Assembly (NCBI GenBank): GCA_016709025.1
Contig: JADJEQ010000011.1
Location: 62,001 to 126,000, forward strand
Origin: Bacteroidales bacterium
GTDB lineage: Bacteria > Bacteroidota > Bacteroidia > Bacteroidales > Lentimicrobiaceae
DNA length: 64,000 bases
Direction of reading: 5' to 3'
How positions within the stretch are numbered: the first letter of the stretch is position 1; each line of letters begins with the position of its first letter. Positions 10,427 to 19,913 of this stretch are shown here, piece by piece. The notes beneath the pieces are model-generated. The model was not told where the DNA came from. It was given only the letters and a program-made list of their open reading frames with translations, and did not search any database. The translations under genes were made by a program, and so were the position numbers.

Positions 10427-12587
10427 ATGAGAAATACCTTAATTTTCTTCTTCTTAGTTCTGGCAATACTGAATGTTCAGGCACAGGACTACCGGATCGA
10501 TTTTTCAGGAGCAGGAGATACTTACATTGTAAATTCAGTAATTGTTGATAATCTGACCAGTGGAGCTACACTTACACTAAATGGAACAGATATTTTGCAT
10601 TTAACCGGAATAGTAGGTGAAAATGATCCTGTGATTGGAAACAGAGAGTTAATAATCTATCCAAACCCAATGACTGATCAAACCTTCCTGGAAATTATTG
10701 TCCCTGTTGCCGGTGAAGCAGTTATTTCCATTGTTGGATTAACCGGTAAAACAGAATTTAAGAGAACCATATTTCTTCAGATCGGTATTCAAAGATTTCG
10801 TATTTCGGGCATCAGTCAGGGAATGTATTTTATCAATATTTCGGGGAAAAACTATAATTATTCCGCGAAACTGATGAGCCAGTTCAATCAACCCGGAAAT
10901 ATTAAAATTGAATATGTCTCGTCAGGATTGGATAATCCAACGGTCATCCCAAAAGTGCTGCTGAAATGATTGATATGCCATACACCGATGGCGATCTGTT
11001 GCTTTTCAAAGGCATTTCGGAAATATACAGCACCATAGTTACCGATGTGCCCGCAAATGATAAAACAATTGTTTTTACTTTCAGGGCCTGCACCGATATT
11101 GATAGTAGTAATTACACAATTGTGAAAATAGGCACGCAAACATGGATGGCTGAAAACCTGAATGTCGGGCAGCGAATCAACGGCAACTGGACTCAGACCA
11201 ACAACAATATCTTTGAAAAGTACTGTTATGCAAATCTTGAATCAAATTGCGATGAATATGGAGGACTTTATCAATGGAATGAAATGATGCAATATATGTT
11301 TCGCCCGGATGCAAGGTATTTGCCCCGATGGCTGGAGGCTCCCTTCCAGATGAGGAATGGACAATCCTGTCGGATTATCTTGGAGGAGAAATCAATTCCG
11401 GAAGCACGCTGAAAGAAACAGGAACAATCCACTGGGCCTCTCCCAATTCATGGGCATCAAATACTTCAGGATTCAGCGGTCTTCCGGGCGGTTGGCGCGA
11501 TATTCCAGGGTCATTCAATGAAATAACCCTGAACGGAAGTTTCTGGACATCCTCACAGTTGTCGTCTTCCATTGGTAACATTCGTTATCTGATCGTTGAT
11601 GATGAGAATCTGGCAACTGGTAATACTGAGAAATCTAAGCGGCATCGGTCCGTTGCCTGATGTGTGATTCATTGTTATCGGTAAATGTAAATATTGAGGT
11701 ATCAGCCAATCCGGTATTGAACGGAACCCAGGTTACATTTACCGCCACACCGGTTAACGGGGGACTCAACCCGGATTATCAATGGAGAGTAAATGGTATT
11801 GTTGTTCCCGGTGTTCATACTCAGACATATACCTGTATTCAGGTAACACCGATGTTTTTACCTGCGTCATACTTCAGACGCTGCATGCATGCAAAAAATC
11901 CGGCTACCTCAAATGGAAATTCATGATAGTTGATCCACTGCCCTGCGCGGGAACACCCACTGTTTATTACGAAGGTATGACTTACACAACTGTTCAGGTA
12001 GGAACTCAATGCTGGTTAGGTCAGAACCTCAATGTGGGTACCAAAATCGGTGAATGTAACAATCAACTGAACAATGGGGTATTGGAAAAGTATTGTTATG
12101 ATTATGATGACCTTAATTGCGATACCTATGGTGGCCTGTATCAGTGGGGTGAGATGATGAATTACACCGCATCAAGCAATGCCAACCCCAGTGGCAGGCA
12201 GGAATCTGCCCTTCCGGATGGCACATTCCTTCCCCATGCTGAATGGTGTCCAGATGGCAACCTATCTTGATGAAAGTGTGAATTGCAATGTGGTTGGATG
12301 GCAGGGTACCAACGCCGGTGGTAAGTTAAAATCAACAGGTACCAGCCTTTGGAGAGATCCCAATGCCGGAGCTACCAATCAGAGTGGTTTCACCGCGCTA
12401 CCGGGCGGAAACTGCTGCCCAACCTGTGGCTCTGATATGCTTGGATTTACAGCCTGTTTCACATCCTCCTCAGATTATACGACAGGTACCATACGCTTGT
12501 ATTACCTGGATAATGATTCCCAACAGATCAATATGGATTTCCTATGGCACGAATTACGGCTGTTCTGTACGTTGTGTGAAGGACTGA
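10427..12587 (+). CDS. Surface protein with internal T9SS-tail-like domain and two FISUMP domains, frameshifted
   Basis: Start at 10427 gives signal peptide MRNTLIFFFLVLAILNVQAQ. Order: ~60 residues with TYIVNSVIVDNLTSGATL; a sorting-tail-like domain (IIYPNPMTDQTF to GMYFINISGKNYNYSAKL) that lies internally, not at the end; a linker (YTDGDLLLFKGISEIYSTIV); FISUMP domain 1 (VKIGTQTWMAENLNVG, YGGLYQWNEMM, SGFSGLPGGWRD); an Ig/PKD-like stretch (NPDYQWRVNGIVVPG); and FISUMP domain 2 (VQVGTQCWLGQNLNVG, YGGLYQWGEMM, GFTALPGG), ending GCSVRCVKD at 12587. At least six frameshifts lie near 10945, 11320, 11640, 11860, 12200 and 12540. Probably cell-surface or secreted; function unknown. It converges on the restriction-modification gene with a 5 bp gap. 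Confidence 0.7.
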
Positions 12588-12592
12588 CTTTT

Positions 12593-15500
12593 TCAGTTTA
12601 CTCCCCGTGATAACCTTGAATTCACCTGCTTTCGAAATAAAATCTCAAATCCGTAAAGTACGTAAACCATCCTGTCAATTTCCTGATCGGTTTTTTCAAT
12701 TTCGGATTTTATGGACAGGGCTTGTTGCGCCTCCTGCAAAAGTAGGCTTCCCATTCGGCTTCTTCAGAAAGCGAAAGTTTTACCTTCTTTTTCGACAGCT
12801 CTTTGATAAACTCCGCATACGAAAGCAAATACCAGTTTTGCAGCTTTCCGGAAAGCTCTCCGAGGTTGAATTTTCGCTGGAGGGTGCGTTGGAATTTTTG
12901 GGAGAGTTCTTGTAAATGAAAGTTTTTGCTAGCATTAAGTTTTACTAAAGGAGTAAAAGATTGTTGCATCTCATATTCCAAAACCCGAATTGGAAAAATC
13001 TTACAATCCTTTGATTAATATTTTCTGAAAGCGATCTTTATACTCTTCAAGAAATTTTTTCTTATGATAAAAGGCTATTAATTTGCTATTGATAATTGCA
13101 AGTAAATATTCTGTTTGAAATTTTTCTTTTGCTATTAAATTGAACGCATTTTGAGCATTGTAAAGTGCTTCAGTAGTCATTGAAGCCCAAATTCGTTTTG
13201 CAGTCCAATCAATGATTTGTTTAACCAATATTCTTTTTCTTTAAAAAACTTTACATCTCTTGGCGCACCTAACCACTTGCCATAACTTATCCATTCAATA
13301 CCATTCCATTCAATATTATATCGGGTAACATCATTACCTGCCAAGAGCTTTTTAAAAGTTTCATCCTTTTTTGAATTGGCGTGGTATATTCGATTCTCTA
13401 TTTGCTCTTGAGTATGTCCTTTGTATTTATCATAAGGAGTTAAGCCTAAACAAAAATCAGCACAATTTGACAATGGTGTTGTTTCAGTCTCAATTTTTAG
13501 TAAAATGCTGGAAATAGCATCATTAATATTTATTCTAAAAATAGCATTATCATCTTTCCCCATACCGATTGATCAAGAAATATGTGTTCATCGCAATTGA
13601 ATTCTGTAATTTCATCAATTCTATTAAACCCTTTATATATTATTACTTCAACAGTAGTTTGAAGGAGAGTTGCATTAGTAATTGTAAAAATAATTGTATC
13701 AACCTTCACCTCGCCAGCACTGCCTCCAAACGATTCATTAGGAAGTCGAACAATACTATTTATATTAGAATTAGAAAGCAATACATTTCTTAAGGGTTTG
13801 TATGATTCTTGAGTTAAAAGTGATGAAGGTATAATAAATCAGAACCTTCCATTCAATTTCAAAATATGAAGGCTTTTCTCAATAAAAACAGAAAATAAAT
13901 TTATTCTGTTATTAGCAGTTGAATAAGTCTTAAATATATAATCTACAATATGTTTTGGAAGTGCTTTGATATCAACATACGGCGGATTCCCGATCACCAC
14001 ATCAAAGCCTCCTTTGTATTCAGGGCGAAAGGCATGTTCACGGGTGCAGGTCATCATTTTAACAAGGGCTGCAGCCCCTTGCTTCTGAATGTACAGGCGT
14101 TCTTCATCCATGCTATCAGCATCAACAAGGGGTTGCAACCCCTTGTTATGCAGCTCCATGTTGAGTGTCAGAGGATCATCCGGATCCGTGGTTGAAACAA
14201 GGGGCTGCAGCCCCTTGTTAAGTGTCAGGCGTTCATCATCCATGCTACCAGCATCATCAACAAGGGGTTGCAACCCTTGTTGTGCAGTTCCTTGTTCAGT
14301 GTCAGGGGATCATCGAAATCCGGGATTGTAATTCCTTTTTCTTCGTTCGTTTTGAAATGCTTTTCCCTGTTATTGACAATATAATTCAACGTGTTTTGAA
14401 ATTGTTCTTCTGAAATGATTGGCACTCTGTGAAACTTCTGAGCCCACAAATTGTAGGTTTCTTCTTTAGGAATCCCTAAATATTCTTTATATTTCTGTGC
14501 TGATTTGCCTTTCAGTTTTCGCATTATTTCCGACAATTCTTCTTCTTCGCAAACCAATAACATATGCACATGGTCAACTCCGATGTTGTAGGCCATGCAA
14601 TTTATTTTATCTTCAACAACGATTTCTGCAATGATCGCGCTTACTTTTAAGCCGGCTTTATCATCTAAATAAACTGAACGGTCAATATGCATTTCACCGT
14701 CTGCCCTGCGTTCCCGAACCCTGTATTTTATCATGCGTGCTGAGGTCCGGGTGTCGTGTGTCACAAAAGTAACGTGCCAGGCTGATTTATCTTTCAGCTT
14801 AAACACATTTGGAAACTCCTGTTGCCAGTTAAAAGCCTTGTCGCCGGCCACCGCCGGGTCGTCGATCAATGAATTCCCGCACTTCAGGTTGTTGTTCAGG
14901 TCGTTCAGCTTGCGGTTGGGTTGGGCGGTGCGCAACCAAAGCGAAAGTTTGGCTATTTCCACACTTTCCTCGTTGATATCTACCCCAAACAGGTTGTTTT
15001 CGAGGATGCTGTTTTCGAATCACCCATCACCATCGAAGAACCGAAGAGTTTGGCCTGCAGTTCATCGATGAGACGGTGCTCGGAAATCAGGAAATCGAGG
15101 GCCTGGTTCAGAAACGCACCGGAGCCACAGGCCGGATCACAGATGGTGAGTTGCAACAACCAGTCACGGTATGCGTTAAGTACCTCATATAGTGGCTGTA
15201 TGGTTTTTTTGGTGCGTTTAAGGTCGGTGGTGTATTCTTCCTCTGCCAGCCCCAGGGCTGCTTTTTTCTCAGTACAGAGTTTGCCAACGGTATTGTCAAC
15301 AATGTACTTTGTGATGTATTTCGGGGTATAAAAAACGCCGTCCTTTTTGCGTTTGCTTTTCGACTTATCCAGGGGTTGCCCTTCGAGCTGCGCCTTGATT
15401 TCGTCGAGTTCGTTCAGCGAATTTTCGAAGATATGGCCGAGAATATTGACATCCACTTCGCTGATAAAGTCATACTCAGAGAGTTTCATGGCGTGCCGGT

Positions 15501-16464
15501 AGAGCAACTCATCGTCCATCTGTAGCGCATCGAGCAGTTCATCGTGCCTGAAAAGACCGCCGTTGTAGGCATACACATCGTAACGTTTACCCTTATAGCC
15601 GGTATTGAGGTATTCAAAATACTTTCGAAACCGGTCGTACAAGGGAATCTGCACATCGCGGTCCTGCAGATCGCGCCAATCGGCCAGTATCAGCCTGACT
15701 GAGTTTGGCGGAAGCAGCTGCCTGTCCTCGGCAAAAAAGAGAAACAGAAAGCGATCCAGCAATTTCTGAGATTTCCTGAAAAGGGTGAGCGCATCGTACT
15801 GCGGATTCAGCGCCACCAGGTTTTGGTGAAGTTCGCGCTTGAAGCGTGAATAATCGTTGTACAGGTTTTTGGTAATGGCATCTTCCTGGCTTACCGATTC
15901 ATCCTTGATGCGTTTGGGAAGATTTTTCTCAATATTCACATACGCCAGGCATATCCAGAGCAGTTCAAACTCCTTAAATGTCAGGGTAAACAGGTTAAAT
16001 TCAATATGTTCGATGGCATTGTCGATGTAAAACCGCAGCTTTTCGAAATTGGAGGTGATCACATACACGCAATCGGGCTGGTTGTTTTTATAACCAAAGG
16101 CCTGCGATTCTACCCTGTTCAAGTCGGTGGTATCGGTTCCTTTCAGCTCGATAACGGCCATTACCCGCGGACCATTTACCCAGTTCAGGATAATGGCGCC
16201 ATCCGCTTTTTTACTGTCCTTAACATTTTTGTATTCGGTGGTCAGGTTGAACGCAGGTGCGGGATTCTTGGTATAGCCCAACACATTGACAAACAGATCG
16301 ATCAGAAATTCGCCTTGGTATTGCTCTTCTTTGCTGTTGCGGATGTTTTCCTGCACTTCAGGATTGTGAAAACGGGCTGTAAACTTCGCGTAGGCGGTTT
16401 TAACAGCTTCGGAATCCTGGGTTTTCAGGTGTTTGTTGAGAACTGAATTTTGAAAGAAGGTCAT
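12593..16464 (-). CDS. Type IIG-like restriction-modification protein (Eco57I-type methylase), split by an in-frame RAYT insertion and by frameshifts
   Basis: N-terminal ~250 residues carry a PD-(D/E)xK-like nuclease core (KADGAIIL then VIELKG, ~130-160). A helical region follows, then the N6-adenine methylase motif I (DPACGSGAFLNQAL, ~460), and VDINEESVEIAKLSLWLRTA with LKCGNSLI. Motif IV (GGFDVVIGNPPYVD) is separated from these by the 786-nt transposase insert (14013-14797). The target-recognition region (ADFCLGLTPYDKYKG, WISYGKWLGAPRD) and a C-terminal domain (ELSQKFQRTLQRKFNL, KVKLSLSEEAEWE) complete it, with stop at 12593. Besides the insert there are frameshifts near 15015, 14265, 13565, 13215, 13010 and 12710, and a TGA at 13839-13841. 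As written it is inactive unless these are sequencing errors. Confidence 0.85.
14013..14797 (-). mobile_element. RAYT-type Y1 (HUH) transposase with REP-like palindromes, inserted in frame inside the methylase
   Basis: The methylase frame runs NWQQEFPNVFK and then directly into a Y1 transposase domain: SAWHVTFVTHDTRTSARM, INCMAYNIGVDHVHMLLV with the HUH motif (HVH, codons 14564-14572), LWAQKFHRV, and a C-terminal helix NTLNYIVNNREKH with the candidate nucleophile Tyr at 14384-14386. A REP-encoded repeat follows, then TREHAFRPEYK, after which the methylase resumes at GGFDVVIGNPPY (14012 and below). After restoring one missing base in a palindrome, the insert is 786 nt, exactly 262 codons. Y1 transposases of the RAYT group are known partners of REP palindromes. 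In-frame residence inside a methylase is the unusual part. Confidence 0.85.
14061..14281 (-). repeat. Two tandem 135-bp units, each with two alternating REP-like palindromes, translated
   Basis: Four palindromes of 23-24 bp at 14061-14084, 14124-14147, 14196-14219 and 14259-14281. Arms are AACAAGGGG and CCCCTTGTT; the core alternates CTGCAG, TTGCAA, CTGCAG, TTGCAA. The second and third are perfect 24-bp palindromes. Spacing from one core type to the next of the same type is 134-135 bp, so the unit is 45 codons. In the methylase frame the palindromes read NKGLQPLV between DDPLTLN and SMDDERL blocks. They lie just 3' of the transposase domain, as in REP-RAYT elements. Confidence 0.88.
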
Positions 16465-16823
16465 GGAGTTGGTATCGGGTTGCTTTTCAGGTGCTATCCG
16501 GGATAAATATCAACAAATATAACGTTAATTGAACAATTGAAACAAGCGCAAGCCTAAAGTTAAATTGGATTTTAATATTCAGCTTCAACCCCGAAGAGAC
16601 GCGATCATCGCGTCTTTACCCATGATTTTCGTGCTGAGCAGTCTCTCCTCTTTCCTCCCTCCTCCCTAAGTCACTCACTGGAAACATCTTCTTACTTACT
16701 GCAGTAGGCGCATGTATCCATAAACCCCTGATTGTTGCGCAAAAAATAAAAATATTTTCATTTTCACATCAGCATCAGTATTTATCTATATTTGCATTAA
16801 ATAATACCTGAAAGTATTAATTT
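16465..16823. other. Divergent intergenic region between the RM gene and the Rrf2 regulator
   Basis: A near-perfect palindrome with arms AGACGCGAT and ATCGCGTCT around a single C lies at 16597-16615; such GC-rich palindromes are often dispersed repeats. The right-hand end carries the promoter region of the Rrf2 gene. No ORF is supported in the 359 bases. Confidence 0.5.
16787..16818 (+). promoter_or_regulatory. Promoter -7 element and inverted repeat upstream of the first Rrf2 gene
   Basis: TATATTTG at 16787-16794 fits the Bacteroidota -7 consensus TAnnTTTG. Just downstream, AATAC at 16803-16807 and GTATT at 16814-16818 form an inverted repeat with a 6-base spacer, placed to block transcription start. 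An autoregulatory Rrf2 operator is a reasonable guess, not shown. Confidence 0.5.
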
Positions 16824-17241
16824 ATGTTTATCAGCAAAACCTCAGAACACGCGCCTCCGGATTCTCACTTATATGGCGCTCAATTACGAAACTCAGCTAT
16901 CGGCCAGGAATCTATTTGAAGAACTTCAAATTCCGAAGCGCTATCTTATGCGTTTACTCACCGATTTATCAAAAAGCGGTTTTATTAAGGCTACCCGTGG
17001 CAGAAGTGGGGGTTATGTATTTGCCAGGTCACTTGATACCATCTACTTTTCTGAAATCATCGATTCGGTTGAAGGGCTTTTATCCTTCGAAGGTTGCGTA
17101 TTGGGCAGTACAGTTTGCCCGGTTGATAAACCCTGTGCCATGCATCAGATTTGGGAAAAACCAAAGCAGACCTTTCTCGAAACATTAAAGACAACGACAC
17201 TTGCCGATTTGAGAAGCGGTAAAAATATCCGATTGCAATAA
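16824..17241 (+). CDS. Rrf2-family regulator, likely iron-sulfur NO sensor, one frameshift near the N-terminus
   Basis: The start at 16824 reads MFISKTSEHA, and an extra C in GCGCCTCCGG (about 16852) shifts the frame; corrected, it gives SEHALRILTYMALNYETQL, the usual Rrf2 N-terminus. The winged helix follows (LSARNLFEELQIPKRYLMRLL, GFIKATRGRSGGYVFAR). Three cysteines in FEGCVLGSTVCPVDKPCAMH can hold an iron-sulfur cluster, as in NsrR-type proteins. It lies 41 bp upstream of the NO-reductase-like genes on the same strand, so control of that pair in response to NO is the simplest inference. Length ~139 residues is normal for the family. Confidence 0.82.
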
Positions 17242-17282
17242 TCAATTAAACAAATTTATCATTAACCCTAAAACGAGAATTT

Positions 17283-17828
17283 ATGGTAGACTCGAACACC
17301 GTCCTTCAGGGACAAACATTGATTTACACATTGTATGTGCTTGCTATCCTGGCGTTGATGGGATGGTTCGCATATCGTGTAACTACCGAAGGCCCTTCGA
17401 AAGTGAAGCCGGCTTTCTTTTACACTTTTGTAGGATTTCTGGTCCTGCTGGGTGTAACAATCCACATGGTTACCCTGCATACCATACCCTGGAAACCCAT
17501 GGATATGGACAGGGCAAATATCAAAGCCGACAAGGTATTTGATATCAGCGTGCAGAACCACAAATTTCAGCTTCCTGCTGAGAAAATGGTGGTTAAAACA
17601 AATGACAAGGTTTTGTTCAATGTTAAATCAGGTGATCTCACCTATGGATTTGGTTTGTTTCGCAACGACAATACCATGGTTTTCCAGATGCAGGTTTTAC
17701 CGGGGCATAACAATGATATTTTATGGCAGTTCGACAGACCCGGCGTTTACTCCATCCGTTCAACCGAGTACTCAGGCCCTGCCGGTGTATTTATGATTGA
17801 AAAGGATGTGGTGGAAGTAATAGATTAA
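17283..17828 (+). CDS. Membrane-anchored cupredoxin-like subunit of an NO-reductase-like enzyme, without CuA ligands
   Basis: 181 residues. Two N-terminal helices (LIYTLYVLAILALMGWFAY, AFFYTFVGFLVLLGVTIHMV) anchor a periplasmic cupredoxin fold (FDISVQNHKFQLP, NDKVLFNVKSGDLTYGFGL, GHNNDILWQFDRPGVYSIR) like subunit II of heme-copper oxidases. Where the CuA loop should have CxxxC...H...M, this protein reads STEYSGPAGVFM, with neither Cys nor His, so it should not bind CuA. The next gene, 32 bp downstream, is the catalytic subunit. Lack of CuA is a feature of quinol-linked or NO-reductase relatives; the electron donor is therefore open (quinol is my guess). Confidence 0.75.
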   Translation: MVDSNTVLQGQTLIYTLYVLAILALMGWFAYRVTTEGPSKVKPAFFYTFVGFLVLLGVTIHMVTLHTIPWKPMDMDRANIKADKVFDISVQNHKFQLPAEKMVVKTNDKVLFNVKSGDLTYGFGLFRNDNTMVFQMQVLPGHNNDILWQFDRPGVYSIRSTEYSGPAGVFMIEKDVVEVID

Positions 17829-17860
17829 TGTAAAAAGTGTAAACAAAAAAACTTGTTGAT

Positions 17861-19475
17861 ATGAGCTATATAAATACCTTAATGAATGGAGAACAGGGGC
17901 TTTTCAAGCATACCTCCCTCACTCCTATGCAGAAAATTACCCTGCGCTTTGTCGTTGTCGGGCTTCTTTATTACGGACTGGTAGTGATCGAAGGGATGAT
18001 TATGCGCATGTATGCTGTCAGCCCTATTGACGCAGTTACCACAAACCAGTATTTTGCAATATTAACTGCACATCCGTTGGTTGGAATTTTTGGTTCCACC
18101 TACTCCATTGTTTTTGGTGCTTTTCTGTTTCTCGTCCCTTTCCTGATGAAAAAACCATTGTGGAGTATCAAAATGGCCAGCTGGACATTCTGGTGCATTG
18201 CCATCGGAACCTTTATTTTCTGGGCTGCCGGATTTGTATCGCATTATGCACCGTTGTATACCCTTTATTGGCCACTACCTGCCGACTTTACACAATTCAG
18301 TGTGGTTGGCGGTACATTTTTTATACTTGGGATTGCCATTGTCATGGTCGGTACAGTTTTGTTTGTTGTTAATATTTTTAAAACCATTGTGTATACGCCT
18401 GATGGTTGGGAAAAACAACCCGCGGCTGCTTTAATCGGATCGGCAATCGGGTACAGTGGTTTAAAAAACCTCTTCAGAAAAAAAGAAGACCGGAAAGAAC
18501 ATCTTGTATCACTTCCTGTTGCTGCTATTGCCAGAGGCACGGTTGATGTAGCCCTGAATGCGGCAATTATACTTTTTACGGGTGTTCTGATTCTTGTCTA
18601 CATGGTGGGCTCCTTACTTGGATTTGACCTGAAAGAAACTGCCGTTGATGCTTTGCTGTATAAGAACTGGTTCTGGTGGGGTCTCGACCTTATTGCCGAT
18701 GGATTGGTACTGATATTTGTTGCCGGAACCTGGTACCTGCTTGCTACCCTGATCACCGGCAAAAAACTATTTATGGAAAACTACCTTGCTTCTCGAATTG
18801 GTTGTATCCTGGACAGTTTGGTCGCATCACCTGATGAGCGACCAGGCTCAACCCGGTTGGTTAAAAGTTGTTTCAGGTGAAATGGTAACTGCTTTCGAGC
18901 TTATTACGCAAGGACTTGCTTTCTTTATTACTCTCGCGACCTTGTGGAGCGCGCGTCCGTTGAAAATGTCGAATCCGTTGAAGTTCCTCCTTGGTGGCTT
19001 ACTTGGATTTGCACTGGCTGTTCCTGCCGGTATTTTGCAGGCCGACCTTGGACTGAACCGCATTTTACATAACACACAGTGGATCATCGGACCACACGTT
19101 CATGTTGCTATTCTAATTGGTTTAAGTATGACTTTGTATGCTGCGATTTATTTCCTGTTACCAATTTTAACCAATGGTGCAAAGCTTTACAGTCAGAAGC
19201 TAACCAATATACATTTCTGGTGCCACCTGCTGGGAGGTATCGGAATGGGAGCCTTTATGGGCATGGCCGGATTGCATGGAATGCTAAGGCGTACTTTGTA
19301 TATCAATGGTGAATTCATGCCTTACATGGTACTTGCTGCAATTTCCGGAGCGTTGCTGTTTATCGCTTTCGTCGCATTTCTCTACAACATTATCATGACT
19401 GTGGGAATCAACGGATTGTTGGGCATTTTCATGGCTCCCAAATTAAAAACGACTGATTTGCTGCCTAAAGAATAA
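17861..19475 (+). CDS. Heme-copper superfamily NO reductase-like catalytic subunit, one frameshift
   Basis: About 12 helices. Low-spin heme His is in LTAHPLVGIFGS and the pair of heme ligands in GPHVHVAILIGLSM; two CuB/FeB histidines are in WSHHLMSD. In the helix where cNorB has WWVVHLWVEG, this protein has WWGLDLIADG: the third metal-ligand His is Asp, and the cNorB Glu two turns on is also Asp. There is no HPEVY oxidase motif. This matches NOR-like branches of the superfamily rather than oxygen reductases. One frameshift at about 18785 (FMEN to the LLELVVSW region) splits the frame. Cotranscribed with the cupredoxin subunit. Likely 2 NO to N2O, feeding NosZ. Confidence 0.78.
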
Positions 19476-19913
19476 ACCGGTAAAAATAATTGCTCCGGTA
19501 ATTTTTATACAATTTCGGGAACGGATAAACACCTTCCGGTTTAAACAGAATTGATAAGAAACTGTAAGAGCCCCCGGTTGGATAGTTTATCCGTTCCACG
19601 TTTTAATAAGGTTTGCATTTTTGTAAATTCAATCCTTGCTTGAGCAAGAAACCTTTGAGGAGAATCCTTTTTTTTATGGATCAGGACAGTAATAGCTTTA
19701 TATAATTAGTCCGGTTACCGTTATGCCAAAATCCTTATTTAAGGATACAGGTTTCAAAATGAAGAAAATTTTGAATCCGGCGACAGCGAGATGTTCATAA
19801 TTATAGAAGATAATAAGGTCTTTTAATATTAATAATTCCAGGCTATTGTTCTATATTTAAGTATATTTGTACTTAATACCTTAATAAACATTCATAAACC
19901 AAAATTAATCCGT
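19476..19913. other. Intergenic region with palindrome and promoter
   Basis: No gene in 438 bases. A palindrome ATCCTTA-TT-TAAGGAT lies at 19731-19746. A TAnnTTTG element (TATATTTG, 19862-19869) sits inside an inverted repeat AAGTA...TACTT (19859-19874), 45 bases before the fasciclin start, so a regulator binding there would cover the -7 box. Confidence 0.55.

Noticed and set aside
13839..13841. TGA read as selenocysteine
   Set aside because: No SECIS-like stem is visible next to the codon and no Cys is expected at this position in the family.
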